In this document: one piece after another, positions 53,782-62,700 of the stretch | How positions within the stretch are numbered: the first letter of the stretch is position 1 | How the letters are laid out: every line of letters starts with the position of its first letter | Source of the DNA: Flavobacterium pectinovorum | GTDB lineage: Bacteria > Bacteroidota > Bacteroidia > Flavobacteriales > Flavobacteriaceae | Direction: 5' to 3' | Assembly: GCF_900142715.1 (NCBI RefSeq) | Contig: NZ_FRBX01000002.1 | Coordinates: 558,001-622,000, forward strand | DNA: 64,000 nt | Made by a program: the position numbers and the translations under genes | Notes under the pieces: model-generated | The model's input: the letters and a program-made list of their open reading frames with translations, nothing else | Databases searched by the model: none | Told to the model about the DNA's origin: nothing

Positions 53782-54704
53782 AAATTGAAACGGAAATAGA
53801 GAAAGTCTCGAGTTTTCAGCATCTCGAAATGCTGGCAAATCAGGTTGTTGAAGGTTTTATATCCGGAATGCATAAAAGCCCGTTTCATGGATTTTCTGCT
53901 GAATTTGCTGAGCATAAAGTCTATAATGCCGGAGAAAGTACCAAGCACATCGATTGGAAATTGTTTGCCAAAACCGATCGTTTGTATACGAAACGTTTTG
54001 AGGAAGAAACCAATATGCGCTGTCATATTATTGTCGATAATTCGTCATCGATGCATTATCCGGAATTAAAATCGAATCAGCCTTTTTATGAAAAGAAGAT
54101 TGGGTTTGCCGTTTTGGCGTCGGCAGTTTTGATGAATATCTTAAAAAAACAGCGGGATGCGGTTGGTTTAAGTGTTTTCTCAGATAATTACGAATATTAT
54201 GCTCCCGAAAAAGGAAGCGATCGTCATCATAGAATGCTGCTCAATAAATTAGAACAATTGTTAGAACAGCCAAAAGTCCAAAAAACCACCGATACGATTA
54301 CGTATTTGCATCAAATTGCAGAGAAAATGCACCGTCGTTCGATGATTATTTTGTTTACAGATATGTTTCAGTCTGAAGATGATGAGAAGTTATTTAATGC
54401 TTTGCAACATTTAAAACACAACAAACACAGAGTGATTTTGTTTCATGTTGTTGATAATGCAACAGAGTTAAAATTTGATTTTGACAATACACCAAGAAAG
54501 TTTATCGACTTAGAATCTGGAGAAGAAGTATCGATTTTTGCAGATAATGTAAAAGCAGAATACGAAAAAAGAGCAGAAAGTTATTTTAAAGAACTCGCTT
54601 TAACCTGCGCAAAGAACCAAATTAAGTACGTTCCGGTAAATGTGGGCGACAATTTTGAAAAAATATTGACTACATATTTAGTTGAAAAACAAAACTTTGG
54701 CTAA
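53778..54704 (+). CDS. DUF58 domain-containing protein
   Basis: A 308-residue protein of the DUF58 family: GFSAEFAEHKVYNAGESTKHIDWKL-type core (here DWKLFAKTDRLYTKRFEEE), then IIVDNSSSMHYPE and LFTDMFQSEDDE, which resemble a von Willebrand A MIDAS region. DUF58 proteins usually sit beside MoxR ATPases and VWA proteins; here neither is present. The 4-bp overlap with the aminopeptidase gene implies coupled translation. Confidence 0.88.
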   Translation: MKIETEIEKVSSFQHLEMLANQVVEGFISGMHKSPFHGFSAEFAEHKVYNAGESTKHIDWKLFAKTDRLYTKRFEEETNMRCHIIVDNSSSMHYPELKSNQPFYEKKIGFAVLASAVLMNILKKQRDAVGLSVFSDNYEYYAPEKGSDRHHRMLLNKLEQLLEQPKVQKTTDTITYLHQIAEKMHRRSMIILFTDMFQSEDDEKLFNALQHLKHNKHRVILFHVVDNATELKFDFDNTPRKFIDLESGEEVSIFADNVKAEYEKRAESYFKELALTCAKNQIKYVPVNVGDNFEKILTTYLVEKQNFG

Positions 54705-54742
54705 GGAATTAAAAATATATTTAATTTTTTTTATCAAAACAC

Positions 54743-54772
54743 TTGCAGAAATGAAATTCTGTACTATCTTTG
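54743..54772 (+). promoter_or_regulatory. tRNA-Asp (copy 1) promoter
   Basis: TTG at 54743-54745, 19-nt spacer, TATCTTTG at 54765-54772. The tRNA begins 18 bp later. Confidence 0.65.
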
Positions 54773-54790
54773 CAACCGCAATAACGCAGA

Positions 54791-54864
54791 GGTTTGGTAG
54801 TTCAGTTGGTTAGAATACATGCCTGTCACGCATGGGGTCGCGGGTTCGAGTCCCGTCCAGACCG
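54791..54864 (+). tRNA. tRNA-Asp (GTC), copy 1
   Basis: 74 nt forming a complete cloverleaf. Acceptor GGTTTGG pairs with CCAGACC (one G-U) with discriminator G. The anticodon stem-loop is CATGC-CTGTCAC-GCATG giving anticodon GTC, and the T arm is CGGGTTCGAGTCCCG. The CCA end is not encoded. Confidence 0.96.
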
Positions 54865-54875
54865 CAATATTGGGA

Positions 54876-54905
54876 AAAGCCTTTCTTAACGGAAAGGCTT
54901 TTTTG
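54876..54905 (+). terminator. Terminator after tRNA-Asp copy 1
   Basis: AAGCCTTTC and GAAAGGCTT pair around TTAACG, followed by six T. The same hairpin follows copy 2. Confidence 0.8.
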
Positions 54906-55375
54906 CCCAAATACGGTATCTAAGATTAGTTGTGTTGTTTTGCTACGAATTTGTAACTCGTAGCTGGTTTAGTAGTTAGACCAATGAAAAGCTTTCCACT
55001 TTTGTGGATGGCTTTTTTGATTTATAACACTTTTGGTTTTACCGCAAAGAGCGCTAAGATTTACGCAAAGGTTCGCAAAGTTTATTTATAGCTTTGCGGA
55101 CCTTTGCGCTTATAATGATTTATTGAATTGGATTTTAGACATAGCCTGTGGTTTCAACCACGGGACACAATCATGATCACAATCCGTATCCCGTGGTTGA
55201 AACCACGGGTTATGTTTGGCAAGATGATAAATATTTCTGTATGAAAAATCTCTATAAAAATTCGAAACTTTGACAAAGATCTGCGTATTTAATTGGAATT
55301 TGGTCCCGATGCTTCGGGATAAAATATTGGAATTTAACCTTTTAAAATTTTATCAATTTTTATTCGTAAAAACCC
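54906..55375. repeat. Repeat-rich spacer between the two tRNA-Asp genes
   Basis: No gene. A second hairpin (AAAAGCTTTCCAC / GTGGATGGCTTTTTT) lies near 54985-55018 and GCAAAG-family words at 55040-55105. Twin palindromes CCTGTGGTTTCAACCACGGG and CCCGTGGTTGAAACCACGGG occur at 55147-55210. TCCCGATGCTTCGGGA and ATATTGGAATTT words lie near 55300-55335. Confidence 0.6.
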
Positions 55376-55405
55376 TTGCAGAATCAAAGTTCTATTGTAT
55401 TTTTG
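55376..55405 (+). promoter_or_regulatory. tRNA-Asp (copy 2) promoter
   Basis: TTG at 55376-55378, 19-nt spacer, TATTTTTG at 55398-55405. The arrangement is the same as copy 1. Confidence 0.65.
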
Positions 55406-55424
55406 CAGTCACAATAACGCAGTT

Positions 55425-55498
55425 GGTTTGGTAGTTCAGTTGGTTAGAATACATGCCTGTCACGCATGGGGTCGCGGGTTCGAGTCCCGTCCAGACCG
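55425..55498 (+). tRNA. tRNA-Asp (GTC), copy 2
   Basis: Identical in sequence to the copy at 54791, again with anticodon GTC. The leader ending ACAATAACGCAG and the downstream terminator are also near-identical, so the whole transcription unit was duplicated. Confidence 0.96.
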
Positions 55499-55510
55499 CA
55501 AATATTGGGA

Positions 55511-55538
55511 GAAGCCTTTCTTAACGGAAAGGCTTTTT
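55511..55538 (+). terminator. Terminator after tRNA-Asp copy 2
   Basis: AAGCCTTTC and GAAAGGCTT around TTAACG, followed by a T run. Confidence 0.8.
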
Positions 55539-55559
55539 TATTTTAGAAAGTTTTCTAAA

Positions 55560-55945
55560 AATAAATTCCAAATAGAAAATTCCAATTAAATACCGATATC
55601 ATTGGAATTTGGAGTTTTTTTGCTTTTATATTTTTGTATTTCAAATATAGCCCAAGGTTTCAATCTTGGGAGACGTGTTGAGATTATTTATATTGAAGCA
55701 AATGCATTGCGCTCCAATGGTTGAAACCATTGGCTATGATTTTGATAAAGCTTTGCGTCCCGAGGTGTCGGGATTGCGCTTTTGCCTTGCGTGCTGTGGT
55801 AAATCTTTACAATCCAAGATTGGAATTTGGAATTTAAATTTCCCTATATTTATGTATCCCAAGCGAACTTTGCGTTTTTACTTTGCGAACTTACAATCCA
55901 GCTTTGGAATTTGGAATTTTAAAATATTGGAATTTAAATTTCGCT
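55560..55945. repeat. Repeat-rich spacer before the AraC gene
   Basis: No gene. ATTCCAATTAAATACCG with ATCATTGGAATTTGG forms one hairpin near 55576-55610. AGCCCAAGGTTTCAATCTTGG and, inverted, CCAATGGTTGAAACCATTGG flank 55650-55735. CCCGAGGTGTCGGGA follows near 55759. GGAATTTGGAATTTAAA words recur at about 55813, 55905 and 55927. Confidence 0.6.
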
Positions 55946-55958
55946 AGAAAGATATTCA

Positions 55959-56780
55959 ATGGAACAATCAACTTTTAAAGTAGACAAGTATTACATCAAA
56001 AAAGTAGATGCTGATAAAAAGAGCATTTACTGTCATCATGATTTGATGGGAGAATTGCTTGTTCCGACACATAAACATGATAAAGCGCAAATGCTGTATG
56101 CCGAAGGCGATGTTGTTTTTGTAACTACAGAAACCAAAACGTATTTCTTGCCGGCACGTCATTTTATCTGGATTCCGGCTAATGTAGCACACAGCATTCA
56201 TCCAAAATCTGAAAATGTGATGATGCGAAATCTGTATTTTCCGGTTGAAAAAAATGAAGATGAATTTTATCAAAATGAAGGTATTTATCCGGTAAATAAT
56301 TTACTGCTTCAAATGATGCTTTTTACCAATCAATGGAACGGTGATTTGAAAAAAGGAAGTCCGAATTTTGTGATTGCGAAAGCGATAAAAGCGATTCTTC
56401 CTCAAATATGCCTGACCAATTTACCACTTGAATTGCCTTTGCCAAAAGACCCGCGTTTGGGTAAAATCCTGAGACATATTGAAAACAATCTTGGCGAAAC
56501 AATTCTGTTTGCCGATGTGGCGCATGAATTTGGGTATAGCGAACGCTCTTTGTATCGCTTGTTTCAAAAAGATCTTAAAATGTCTTTCATTCAATATTAT
56601 ACGATTCGCAGAATTTTGAAAGCGATTGAACTTTTGCTTGACAGAAAACTTTCGGTTAAAGAAGTGGCGCAGGAAGTGGGATATAGCAGCGTACCCACTT
56701 TTAGTAATACATTCTTTAAAATCCTCGGTCAACGTCCTTCTGATTATTTAAATGGAGAGGATGTTTTGAGGAAAAAATAG
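55959..56780 (+). CDS. AraC family transcriptional regulator
   Basis: A 273-residue regulator. The N-terminal half is a cupin ligand domain (PTHKHDKAQMLYAEGD, HFIWIPANVAHSIHP). The C-terminal 100 residues are the AraC DNA-binding domain, with ILFADVAHEFGYSERSLYRL and LSVKEVAQEVGYSSVPTFS, ending FFKILGQRPSDYLNG. It is immediately upstream of, and in the same direction as, a TolC/HlyD/MFS efflux set, which it may control. Confidence 0.92.
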   Translation: MEQSTFKVDKYYIKKVDADKKSIYCHHDLMGELLVPTHKHDKAQMLYAEGDVVFVTTETKTYFLPARHFIWIPANVAHSIHPKSENVMMRNLYFPVEKNEDEFYQNEGIYPVNNLLLQMMLFTNQWNGDLKKGSPNFVIAKAIKAILPQICLTNLPLELPLPKDPRLGKILRHIENNLGETILFADVAHEFGYSERSLYRLFQKDLKMSFIQYYTIRRILKAIELLLDRKLSVKEVAQEVGYSSVPTFSNTFFKILGQRPSDYLNGEDVLRKK

Positions 56781-56796
56781 AAAGTGAATAATGGCA

Positions 56797-56945
56797 CGCG
56801 GATTTGACGGGTTTGAGCGAATCTACACAGGTTTTGTTTAAAAATCATGCGATTGTCTGAAGCCAAACCTACTTGATGATTTTATTTACTAAAAATAATC
56901 CGTGAACATCTGTCTAAATCCGTAAAATCTGTGGGCAATCAAAAC
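56797..56945. repeat. Dispersed repeat before the efflux operon
   Basis: GCGGATTTGACGGGTTTGAG and ATCTACACAGG words are partly complementary to CCGTGAACATCTGTCTAAAT and CCGTAAAATCTGTGGGCAA. It is a degenerate member of the CGCAGATT family. No gene is present. Confidence 0.5.
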
Positions 56946-57044
56946 AAATATTCTTGTCCGAAATGAATATGTCATTGACTTTTTAGAATTATCAGTCATG
57001 AGAAAAATGCAGGAACTTTGCAGTATCAAAATATTTATATATTC

Positions 57045-58400
57045 ATGTTCCTTAAAATAACAAATTCTACAGAAGATTGTTTTCTCAAAATCGTGTTGCT
57101 ATTTCTAATTGTATTGACATTTAATAGTTTACAGGCTCAGGAAATTCATGCCGTTTCGTTAAATGAAGCGTTGAAACTGGCGAAAGAAAACAATAAAAAA
57201 ATCCTTAGATCTCAATTAGAGACTACGCTTTCAGAGCAAAATATCAAAGAAAGAAAAGAACTTCGTTTGCCGGATATCGAATTAAACGGCGAATATTCCA
57301 GAATTACCAATATTACCGAATTTAAAGGCAATGGTTTTTTGAATGGCAAAGAAGTAACGAAGGCAATTCCTGAAATTTATCAGGTTAATTCAAGCTTTAA
57401 GATGCCAATTTATGCTGGAAATAAAATCAATAATGCCATCAAAATTGCCAATCAGGAAAGTGAAATCGCCAAAATAAAAACGGAAAAAACCGAAAATGAT
57501 ATCGAGCTTGAAGTGGTGGCCAATTATCTGGCGATTTATAAAATGATGGAACTTCAGAAAATTTTTGAAGAAAACATTAAAGAAGAAAAAAGCCGATTAA
57601 AAGAAGTGCAGTCACTGCAAAAACACGGAACGATAACCAAAAACGAAGTTATTAGAGCTGAATTGCAGCTTTCGGACCGTGAATTAAATTCGCTTACAAA
57701 TTCCAAAAACATAAAAATCGCGCTTCACGATTTAAAAACGTTGATTCAGCTTCCGGAAACAGAAGAAATTACCATCGATACAACAGCGAATATGGATGAA
57801 TTGAATGGTTTAGATCCGTATGATTTTTATTTGGAAAAAGCTTTTCAGAATGAAGAAATGCGAATAGCGAGTCAGGAATTAAACATCAAAAAAACAGAAC
57901 TAAAGCTGGTGAAAGGCAATTATTTGCCTACGGTAAACTTCTTCGGGAATTATGGTTTTTATTATCCAAATTACAAATTCTTCCCGCCAAATCCGTATTT
58001 GTACACTTTAGGGCAAATTGGTATTGAAGCGCATTTTGACATTTCGGCTTTGTATAAAAACAAAACCAAAGTACAACAAGCCAGTACAGAAATCGAATGG
58101 CAGAAAATGCAGTCTGAAATTATAAAAGATGAAATTCAGGATAAGCTGTTTAAGGAGCATACACAATATCAGGAAATCCTTGAAAAATTTGTGGTTGTGG
58201 ATAAAGCTTTGGATTTGGCGAATGAAAATTACCGAATCGTAAAACTGAAATACCTAAACCAATTGGTTTTAATTACCGAAATGGTGGATGCCGATAATGC
58301 ATTGCTTCAGGCAAAATACAATAAAATTTCTACACGACTTGATGCGATTCTAAAACATTACGAATTGCTTCATACGGCTGGGATTATGCCTCAGAGTTAG
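57045..58400 (+). CDS. TolC family outer membrane efflux protein
   Basis: A 451-residue outer-membrane channel subunit with a signal peptide ending in SLQAQ. Two long coiled-coil repeats characteristic of OEP domains follow: VSLNEALKLAKENNKKILRS, and KLVKGNYLPTVNFFGNYG at the start of the second half. The ATG at 57045 (MFLKITNSTED) is preferred to a TTG nine codons earlier. It is the first gene of a three-gene tripartite efflux set. Confidence 0.9.
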   Translation: MFLKITNSTEDCFLKIVLLFLIVLTFNSLQAQEIHAVSLNEALKLAKENNKKILRSQLETTLSEQNIKERKELRLPDIELNGEYSRITNITEFKGNGFLNGKEVTKAIPEIYQVNSSFKMPIYAGNKINNAIKIANQESEIAKIKTEKTENDIELEVVANYLAIYKMMELQKIFEENIKEEKSRLKEVQSLQKHGTITKNEVIRAELQLSDRELNSLTNSKNIKIALHDLKTLIQLPETEEITIDTTANMDELNGLDPYDFYLEKAFQNEEMRIASQELNIKKTELKLVKGNYLPTVNFFGNYGFYYPNYKFFPPNPYLYTLGQIGIEAHFDISALYKNKTKVQQASTEIEWQKMQSEIIKDEIQDKLFKEHTQYQEILEKFVVVDKALDLANENYRIVKLKYLNQLVLITEMVDADNALLQAKYNKISTRLDAILKHYELLHTAGIMPQS

Positions 58401-58498
58401 AGTTTAGAATTTAGAGGCAAGAAGAAAGAAGTTAAAAGAAAGAGGTAAGAGAATAGAATTTAGAGAATAGAAAATAGACAACAAAAGATATAGATTTT

Positions 58499-59551
58499 AT
58501 GGTTAAGATAAAGAATGAAACTAGAAGAAACAGAACGTTTCATATCATAATAACAATTATTGCGTGTACGCTTATAATAAGCGGAATCATTTTAGGAATT
58601 TGGTTTTATGTGTTTAATAGCAATCACGAAGAAACCAATGATGCGCAGGTAGAACAATATGTAACGCCAATTATGTCGCGAATTACAGGTTATGTTCAGG
58701 AAGTTCGTTTTGAAGAAAATCAGTTTGTGCACAAAGGCGATACTTTGGTTGTAATTGATAATCGAGAATACAAATCAAAACTGAATGTGGCTCTTGCCGA
58801 TGTTCAAAGTGCGAAACAAAGCAGTGTTGTGGCTCAAAAAAATGTGGCGACTACGGCAATTTCAACAGTTATTGGCGAATCGCAATTGGCGGCGGCAAAA
58901 ACCAATCTTTGGAAAACAAAATTAGAATACGAGCGTTATCAGGCTTTAGTAAAAGAGGAAGCGGCAACGTCTCAGCAATTAGAAAAATTTAAGGCAGATT
59001 ACGAATCGGCGCAAGCGCATTATAAAGAAATGCAGGACCGAATTCAGTCTTCTAATTTAAGTACTTCGCAAGCGCAGGCCAATGTTCCTACGGCGCAAAC
59101 GATTATAGAATCGAAACAAGCTGTGGCAGATAATGCGGCATTATTTCTTTCATATACTATAATTACCGCCCCTTACGACGGCTGGGTTGGAAAAAGAATT
59201 TTGCAGCCGGGACAAATGGTCAAAGAAGGGCAATCGCTGCTTTCTATTGTGAGTAAAGAAAAATGGATTACGGCCAATTTTAAAGAAACACAATTGCAGT
59301 ATTTAACCGTTGGTCAGGAAGTAAAAATTCAGGCCGATGCTGTAAATAATAAAGAATTTACGGGAGTTATTAAATCATTATCTCCGGCAAGTGGCGCGAG
59401 ATTTTCGTTATTGCCTCCGGATAATGCAACAGGAAACTTTGTAAAAATCGAACAAAGAATTCCGGTTCGAATTCAGTTGAAAGAAACCGATAAACAAGCC
59501 GATTTTTTAAGAGCCGGAATGAACATCACGGTTATCGCAGAACACCAATAA
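58499..59551 (+). CDS. HlyD family adaptor (EmrA-like)
   Basis: A 350-residue membrane-fusion protein with one helix (IIITIIACTLIISGIILGIWF). EETNDAQVEQYVTPIMSRITGYV is the usual EmrA opening, and RFEENQFVHKGDTLVVIDN is the lipoyl-like half. A coiled-coil hairpin (about 95-215) and YTIITAPYDGWVGKRILQPGQ follow. It connects the MFS pump to TolC. The gene ends one base before the MFS start codon. Confidence 0.93.
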   Translation: MVKIKNETRRNRTFHIIITIIACTLIISGIILGIWFYVFNSNHEETNDAQVEQYVTPIMSRITGYVQEVRFEENQFVHKGDTLVVIDNREYKSKLNVALADVQSAKQSSVVAQKNVATTAISTVIGESQLAAAKTNLWKTKLEYERYQALVKEEAATSQQLEKFKADYESAQAHYKEMQDRIQSSNLSTSQAQANVPTAQTIIESKQAVADNAALFLSYTIITAPYDGWVGKRILQPGQMVKEGQSLLSIVSKEKWITANFKETQLQYLTVGQEVKIQADAVNNKEFTGVIKSLSPASGARFSLLPPDNATGNFVKIEQRIPVRIQLKETDKQADFLRAGMNITVIAEHQ

Positions 59552-59552
59552 A

Positions 59553-61136
59553 ATGGAAGATAAAAGTATTTTTAAATCCTGGGTTCCAAAATGGGCAATC
59601 ATTATTATTTTGTTTGTCTGTTTGCTGCATTCCATGATTTTATTGGGAGTTTATACGTCAAACGTAACGTACGCAGCTAGTTTTCTGGATATTGAACCCG
59701 AAGATTTGCAGTTTGCGATGTGCGTAACTTACGGAACTTTGCTGGCCACGATTTTAATAGAAAGCCGATTTTCGAGTTTTTTCCCCGCAAAAAATTACCT
59801 GATGGCGGTGTATTCCTTAATCGGAATTACGATTGTTTCATCGGCGTATATTACTAATTTTTATGTGTTTTTATTACTGCGCGTTCTCGAGGGAATTTTA
59901 ATGGCGCTTCCGGTAATTACGATCAGACAATTATTGATTGAGCAGTTTCATTCTAAAAACGCTATAATAATTGGTTTCTCCTTTTATTATGGTTCGTTAT
60001 TATTATCAACGCCATTTATCATGAATATTGCCGTTTGGTTTCTGGATCATTACGATTGGAAATACATGCTGTATGTTTCGGGCGGACTTCAGGTTTTGAA
60101 TGTTTTTTTGATTCTGGTTACTTTTCGCGGACACAGAATTACAAAGAAAATCCCACTGTATCAAATTGACTGGATGAGTTATATTTTGGTTCTAACAGCC
60201 ATTCTCTGCGGTGCTTACTTTTTTGTTTATGCCGAAAAAAAATATTGGTTCGAATCTTCTCAAATGGTTTTAATGCTCATGATTGCCTTGATTACGGGAG
60301 GATTATTCATCTTTAAAGAGCTTTTGGTAAAAAGACCAACCTTTAATTTCGAAGTTTTTAAATACGCCAATTTGCGTATCGGGTTTTTATTGTTCTTCCT
60401 TTTTTACATAAGCAGAGCAACGTTGAGTTTATGTCATTCGGCAATGTTCTCTATTTGGAATTGGGATCCGTCGCGCGTTGCGGGCGTGCAGTACATTAAC
60501 GGATTAGGGAATGTAATTGGGTTAATTCTGGCTGCTTATTTTCTGATGAAATCTGTTTCTACCAAAATTATTTTTATCATTGGTTTTTCGCTAATTGCGT
60601 TGTTTCACTTTTGGTTTACGTTTCTTTTTGTGCCCGATGTGGCTTTATCAGATATTATAATTCCGTATGTTTTGCAAGGCATTGGCGTTGGGTTTTTATT
60701 TGTTCCTTTAATATTATTTACCACATCGTCGGTTCCTGCAAAAATGGCGGTTTCTTCAGGAATTGTTGGGGTTTCAGGACGTTTTTGGGGAAGTACAATC
60801 GGGTTTTGCGTGATGCAGAATGCCATGGCATTTTTAAACAAAAAACACTTTTTAAAGCTAAGTCAGTTTGTGACCGGCGAAAATCCCGAAGCGCAGGAAA
60901 CCATAGCCAAAACAGCACAGAGTTTTATGGCAAAAGGATATTCAGCTGATGACTCTAATACATTGGCGTTAAAAAAACTTTTTAGCACCGTTGCCAAACA
61001 ATCGACTTTATTGGCTGATATGGAAATTTATACTATCGTTGGTTATGGTTTGGTGGTTTTGATTATTTTGATTGCCTGTAATCAGCATTTAAGACAAACG
61101 ATGACTTTGGTTAAAAGTAAAATTTGGATTGGCTAG
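59553..61136 (+). CDS. MFS transporter, DHA2 (EmrB/QacA-like)
   Basis: A 527-residue inner-membrane pump with about 14 hydrophobic segments, as expected for DHA2 drug:proton antiporters. RVLEGILMALPVITIRQLLI corresponds to motif with conserved arginine in TM4, and SSGIVGVSGRFWGSTIGF to the antiporter motif C region. Coupled to the HlyD-type adaptor and TolC-type channel, it should export hydrophobic toxic compounds directly out of the cell; the substrate is unknown. Confidence 0.92.
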   Translation: MEDKSIFKSWVPKWAIIIILFVCLLHSMILLGVYTSNVTYAASFLDIEPEDLQFAMCVTYGTLLATILIESRFSSFFPAKNYLMAVYSLIGITIVSSAYITNFYVFLLLRVLEGILMALPVITIRQLLIEQFHSKNAIIIGFSFYYGSLLLSTPFIMNIAVWFLDHYDWKYMLYVSGGLQVLNVFLILVTFRGHRITKKIPLYQIDWMSYILVLTAILCGAYFFVYAEKKYWFESSQMVLMLMIALITGGLFIFKELLVKRPTFNFEVFKYANLRIGFLLFFLFYISRATLSLCHSAMFSIWNWDPSRVAGVQYINGLGNVIGLILAAYFLMKSVSTKIIFIIGFSLIALFHFWFTFLFVPDVALSDIIIPYVLQGIGVGFLFVPLILFTTSSVPAKMAVSSGIVGVSGRFWGSTIGFCVMQNAMAFLNKKHFLKLSQFVTGENPEAQETIAKTAQSFMAKGYSADDSNTLALKKLFSTVAKQSTLLADMEIYTIVGYGLVVLIILIACNQHLRQTMTLVKSKIWIG

Positions 61137-61139
61137 AAC

Positions 61140-61380
61140 GCAAATTCCAATTTTTTTTAAATTCCAAATTCCAAAACTGAAATAAATTTAATTTATAAAG
61201 TAGAAGATTTTTTCACGCAGATTTTGCAGATTTAAGCAGATTTTTTTTTCAATAAATTATAATAATTATCTGCGCATATCTGCTTAAATCTTTTTAAAAT
61301 CTGCGTGAAACAAAAACTTCGCGACTCTCCGTGAAAACCTCCGTGAATCTCTGTGGAATAACACTTTATTAAACTATCTT
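61140..61380. repeat. Dispersed repeats after the efflux operon
   Basis: AAATTCCAATTTTTTTTAAA / AATTCCAAATTCC words are followed by TTTCACGCAGATTTTGCAGA, complementary to TTAAAATCTGCGTGAAACAA. The hairpin is about 110 nt (61208-61315). No gene is present. Confidence 0.65.
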
Positions 61381-61406
61381 GCGAACCGTTAAAAACAAAA
61401 TATACA

Positions 61407-62066
61407 ATGAAACAGCAATGTGTTATTTTTGATATGGATGGTGTTATTTGTCACACGAATCCGCATCATGTAAAGGCTTTCGAGGCATTTTTTAATAAAT
61501 ATGAAATTCCGTATACAAACGAAGAGTTTGAAGAGCATATGTACGGAAAACATAATGGTTATATAATGACGCATTTCTTCAAACGTTCTATTGCCGGAGA
61601 AGAACTTACCTTATTGGAAGACGAAAAAGAAGCTATGTTTCGTGAAGTTTATAAAGACAAAGTCGAAACGATTCCGCATTATTTGGAGTTTTTAAGCGAA
61701 TTAAAATCTCGTGGTTTTAAAACTGCTGTTGCAACTTCGGCGCCGCGAGCCAATCTTGATTTGATTATAAGTACATTAAAAATAGGCGATAAAATGGATT
61801 CTATGATGTCAAGCGAAGATGTGAAAGCTCATAAACCAAATCCCGAAGTTTACCTGGAATCTGCCAAACGTGTTGGCGTTTCTCCTGCTGATTGTATTGT
61901 TTTCGAAGACTCTTTTTCGGGCGTTACAGCGGGCTTAAATGCAGGAATGAAAGTGGTTGGCGTTTTGAGTACGCATACAAAAGAACAGCTTCCGCCATGT
62001 AATTTTTATATTAATGATTATAGTGAAGTTAATGTTGATAAAGTTTTAGAATTATTGAATAGTTAA
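61407..62066 (+). CDS. HAD family phosphatase (beta-phosphoglucomutase-like)
   Basis: A 219-residue haloacid dehalogenase-family enzyme. Motif I is FDMDGVICHTNPHH with the nucleophile Asp9 and acid/base Asp11. The cap domain spans about 16-80, motif II is VATSAPRANLD, motif III is KPNPEVYLESAKR, and motif IV is IVFEDSFSGVTAGLNAGM. It resembles sugar-phosphate phosphatases or phosphoglucomutases; the substrate is not predictable. Confidence 0.92.
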   Translation: MKQQCVIFDMDGVICHTNPHHVKAFEAFFNKYEIPYTNEEFEEHMYGKHNGYIMTHFFKRSIAGEELTLLEDEKEAMFREVYKDKVETIPHYLEFLSELKSRGFKTAVATSAPRANLDLIISTLKIGDKMDSMMSSEDVKAHKPNPEVYLESAKRVGVSPADCIVFEDSFSGVTAGLNAGMKVVGVLSTHTKEQLPPCNFYINDYSEVNVDKVLELLNS

Positions 62067-62071
62067 AATTT

Positions 62072-62100
62072 TAAACCATATAAGAGATATAAGTTCATTT
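62072..62100. repeat. CCATATAAG-family single copy
   Basis: AAACCATATAAGAGATATAA followed by GTTCATTTAAA directly after the HAD gene. Confidence 0.5.
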
Positions 62101-62112
62101 AAAATATGAGAG

Positions 62113-62152
62113 ACCTTTGTCAAAGTTTAAAAACTTTGACAAAGGTTTTTTT
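62113..62152 (+). terminator. Terminator after the HAD gene
   Basis: ACCTTTGTCAAAGTTT and AAACTTTGACAAAGGT form a perfect 16-bp stem with a 2-nt gap and T tail. GAATTGCCTCCTGCTTTAGC and GGAGGTTTTTTT follow as a second hairpin of the family at 13265. Confidence 0.75.
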
Positions 62153-62226
62153 GCGCTAAGTGAATTGCCTCCTGCTTTAGCTGGAGGTTTTTTTATGTTT
62201 TGAGAGAAAAAAGGCTTTAGCCGAAA

Positions 62227-62700
62227 TTATCTGTTTTTAACCTTCAAAAACACTTCATTTCTAAACCAATTTTCATCTTCCTGAGTTTCAAAAACTCGTT
62301 TTGGAAGAAAAAATGTCTGACCTTTAGAAATGTATAAAAGATAAAGATCTTTTAACTCAAAAACTTTTATGAAATTCTGTACATCAATTGTGCCTTCTGA
62401 TATTTCACCCATACGAGAAATGATTCTATCAGGGAAAATTTCGTATTGTCTTTCTTTAAAAATAATTTTGTTATCCTTTGAATTTGCAAAACTCCAATAT
62501 TTATAGATGGTAAGAACAGGATACATAAATCCAACAACTATAATAAAAACGCTAAAGGAATCTTTCTTTCCGGTAAAAAGAACTAGAGTAGAAAATATCC
62601 ACATAAAAGCAAATAACCATCCTCGTCTTTTTAATTCAAGTCTAACAAGGAACGTGAAATATTCTTTTTTGGTAAGCCGGAATTTTTTGGTTGTAATCAT
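62227..62700 (-). CDS. YcxB-like membrane protein
   Basis: A 157-residue protein with two adjacent membrane helices (GWLFAFMWIFSTLVLF and FSVFIIVVGFMYPVLTIY). The cytoplasmic C-terminal segment IDVQNFIKVFELKDLYLLYI, then TFFLPKRVFETQEDENWF, matches the YcxB-like pattern ending in iPkr.f...ee...f. The family is uncharacterised. Its ATG directly abuts the stop codon of the preceding gene, so it is translationally coupled to the XRE operon. Confidence 0.65.
   Translation of the reverse strand: MITTKKFRLTKKEYFTFLVRLELKRRGWLFAFMWIFSTLVLFTGKKDSFSVFIIVVGFMYPVLTIYKYWSFANSKDNKIIFKERQYEIFPDRIISRMGEISEGTIDVQNFIKVFELKDLYLLYISKGQTFFLPKRVFETQEDENWFRNEVFLKVKNR

Noticed and set aside
55395..55589. 64-codon frame covering tRNA-Asp copy 2
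   Set aside because: It is a translation of the tRNA gene and its terminator; the tRNA call is decisive.
54906..55736. CRISPR-like array suggested by repeated 20-nt palindromes
   Set aside because: Units are not evenly spaced, spacers are not unique 30-40 nt segments, and there is no cas gene; they are dispersed palindromes.
60611..60949. 112-codon frame on the same strand as the MFS gene
   Set aside because: It lies wholly inside the MFS coding sequence in another frame, with no recognisable motif.
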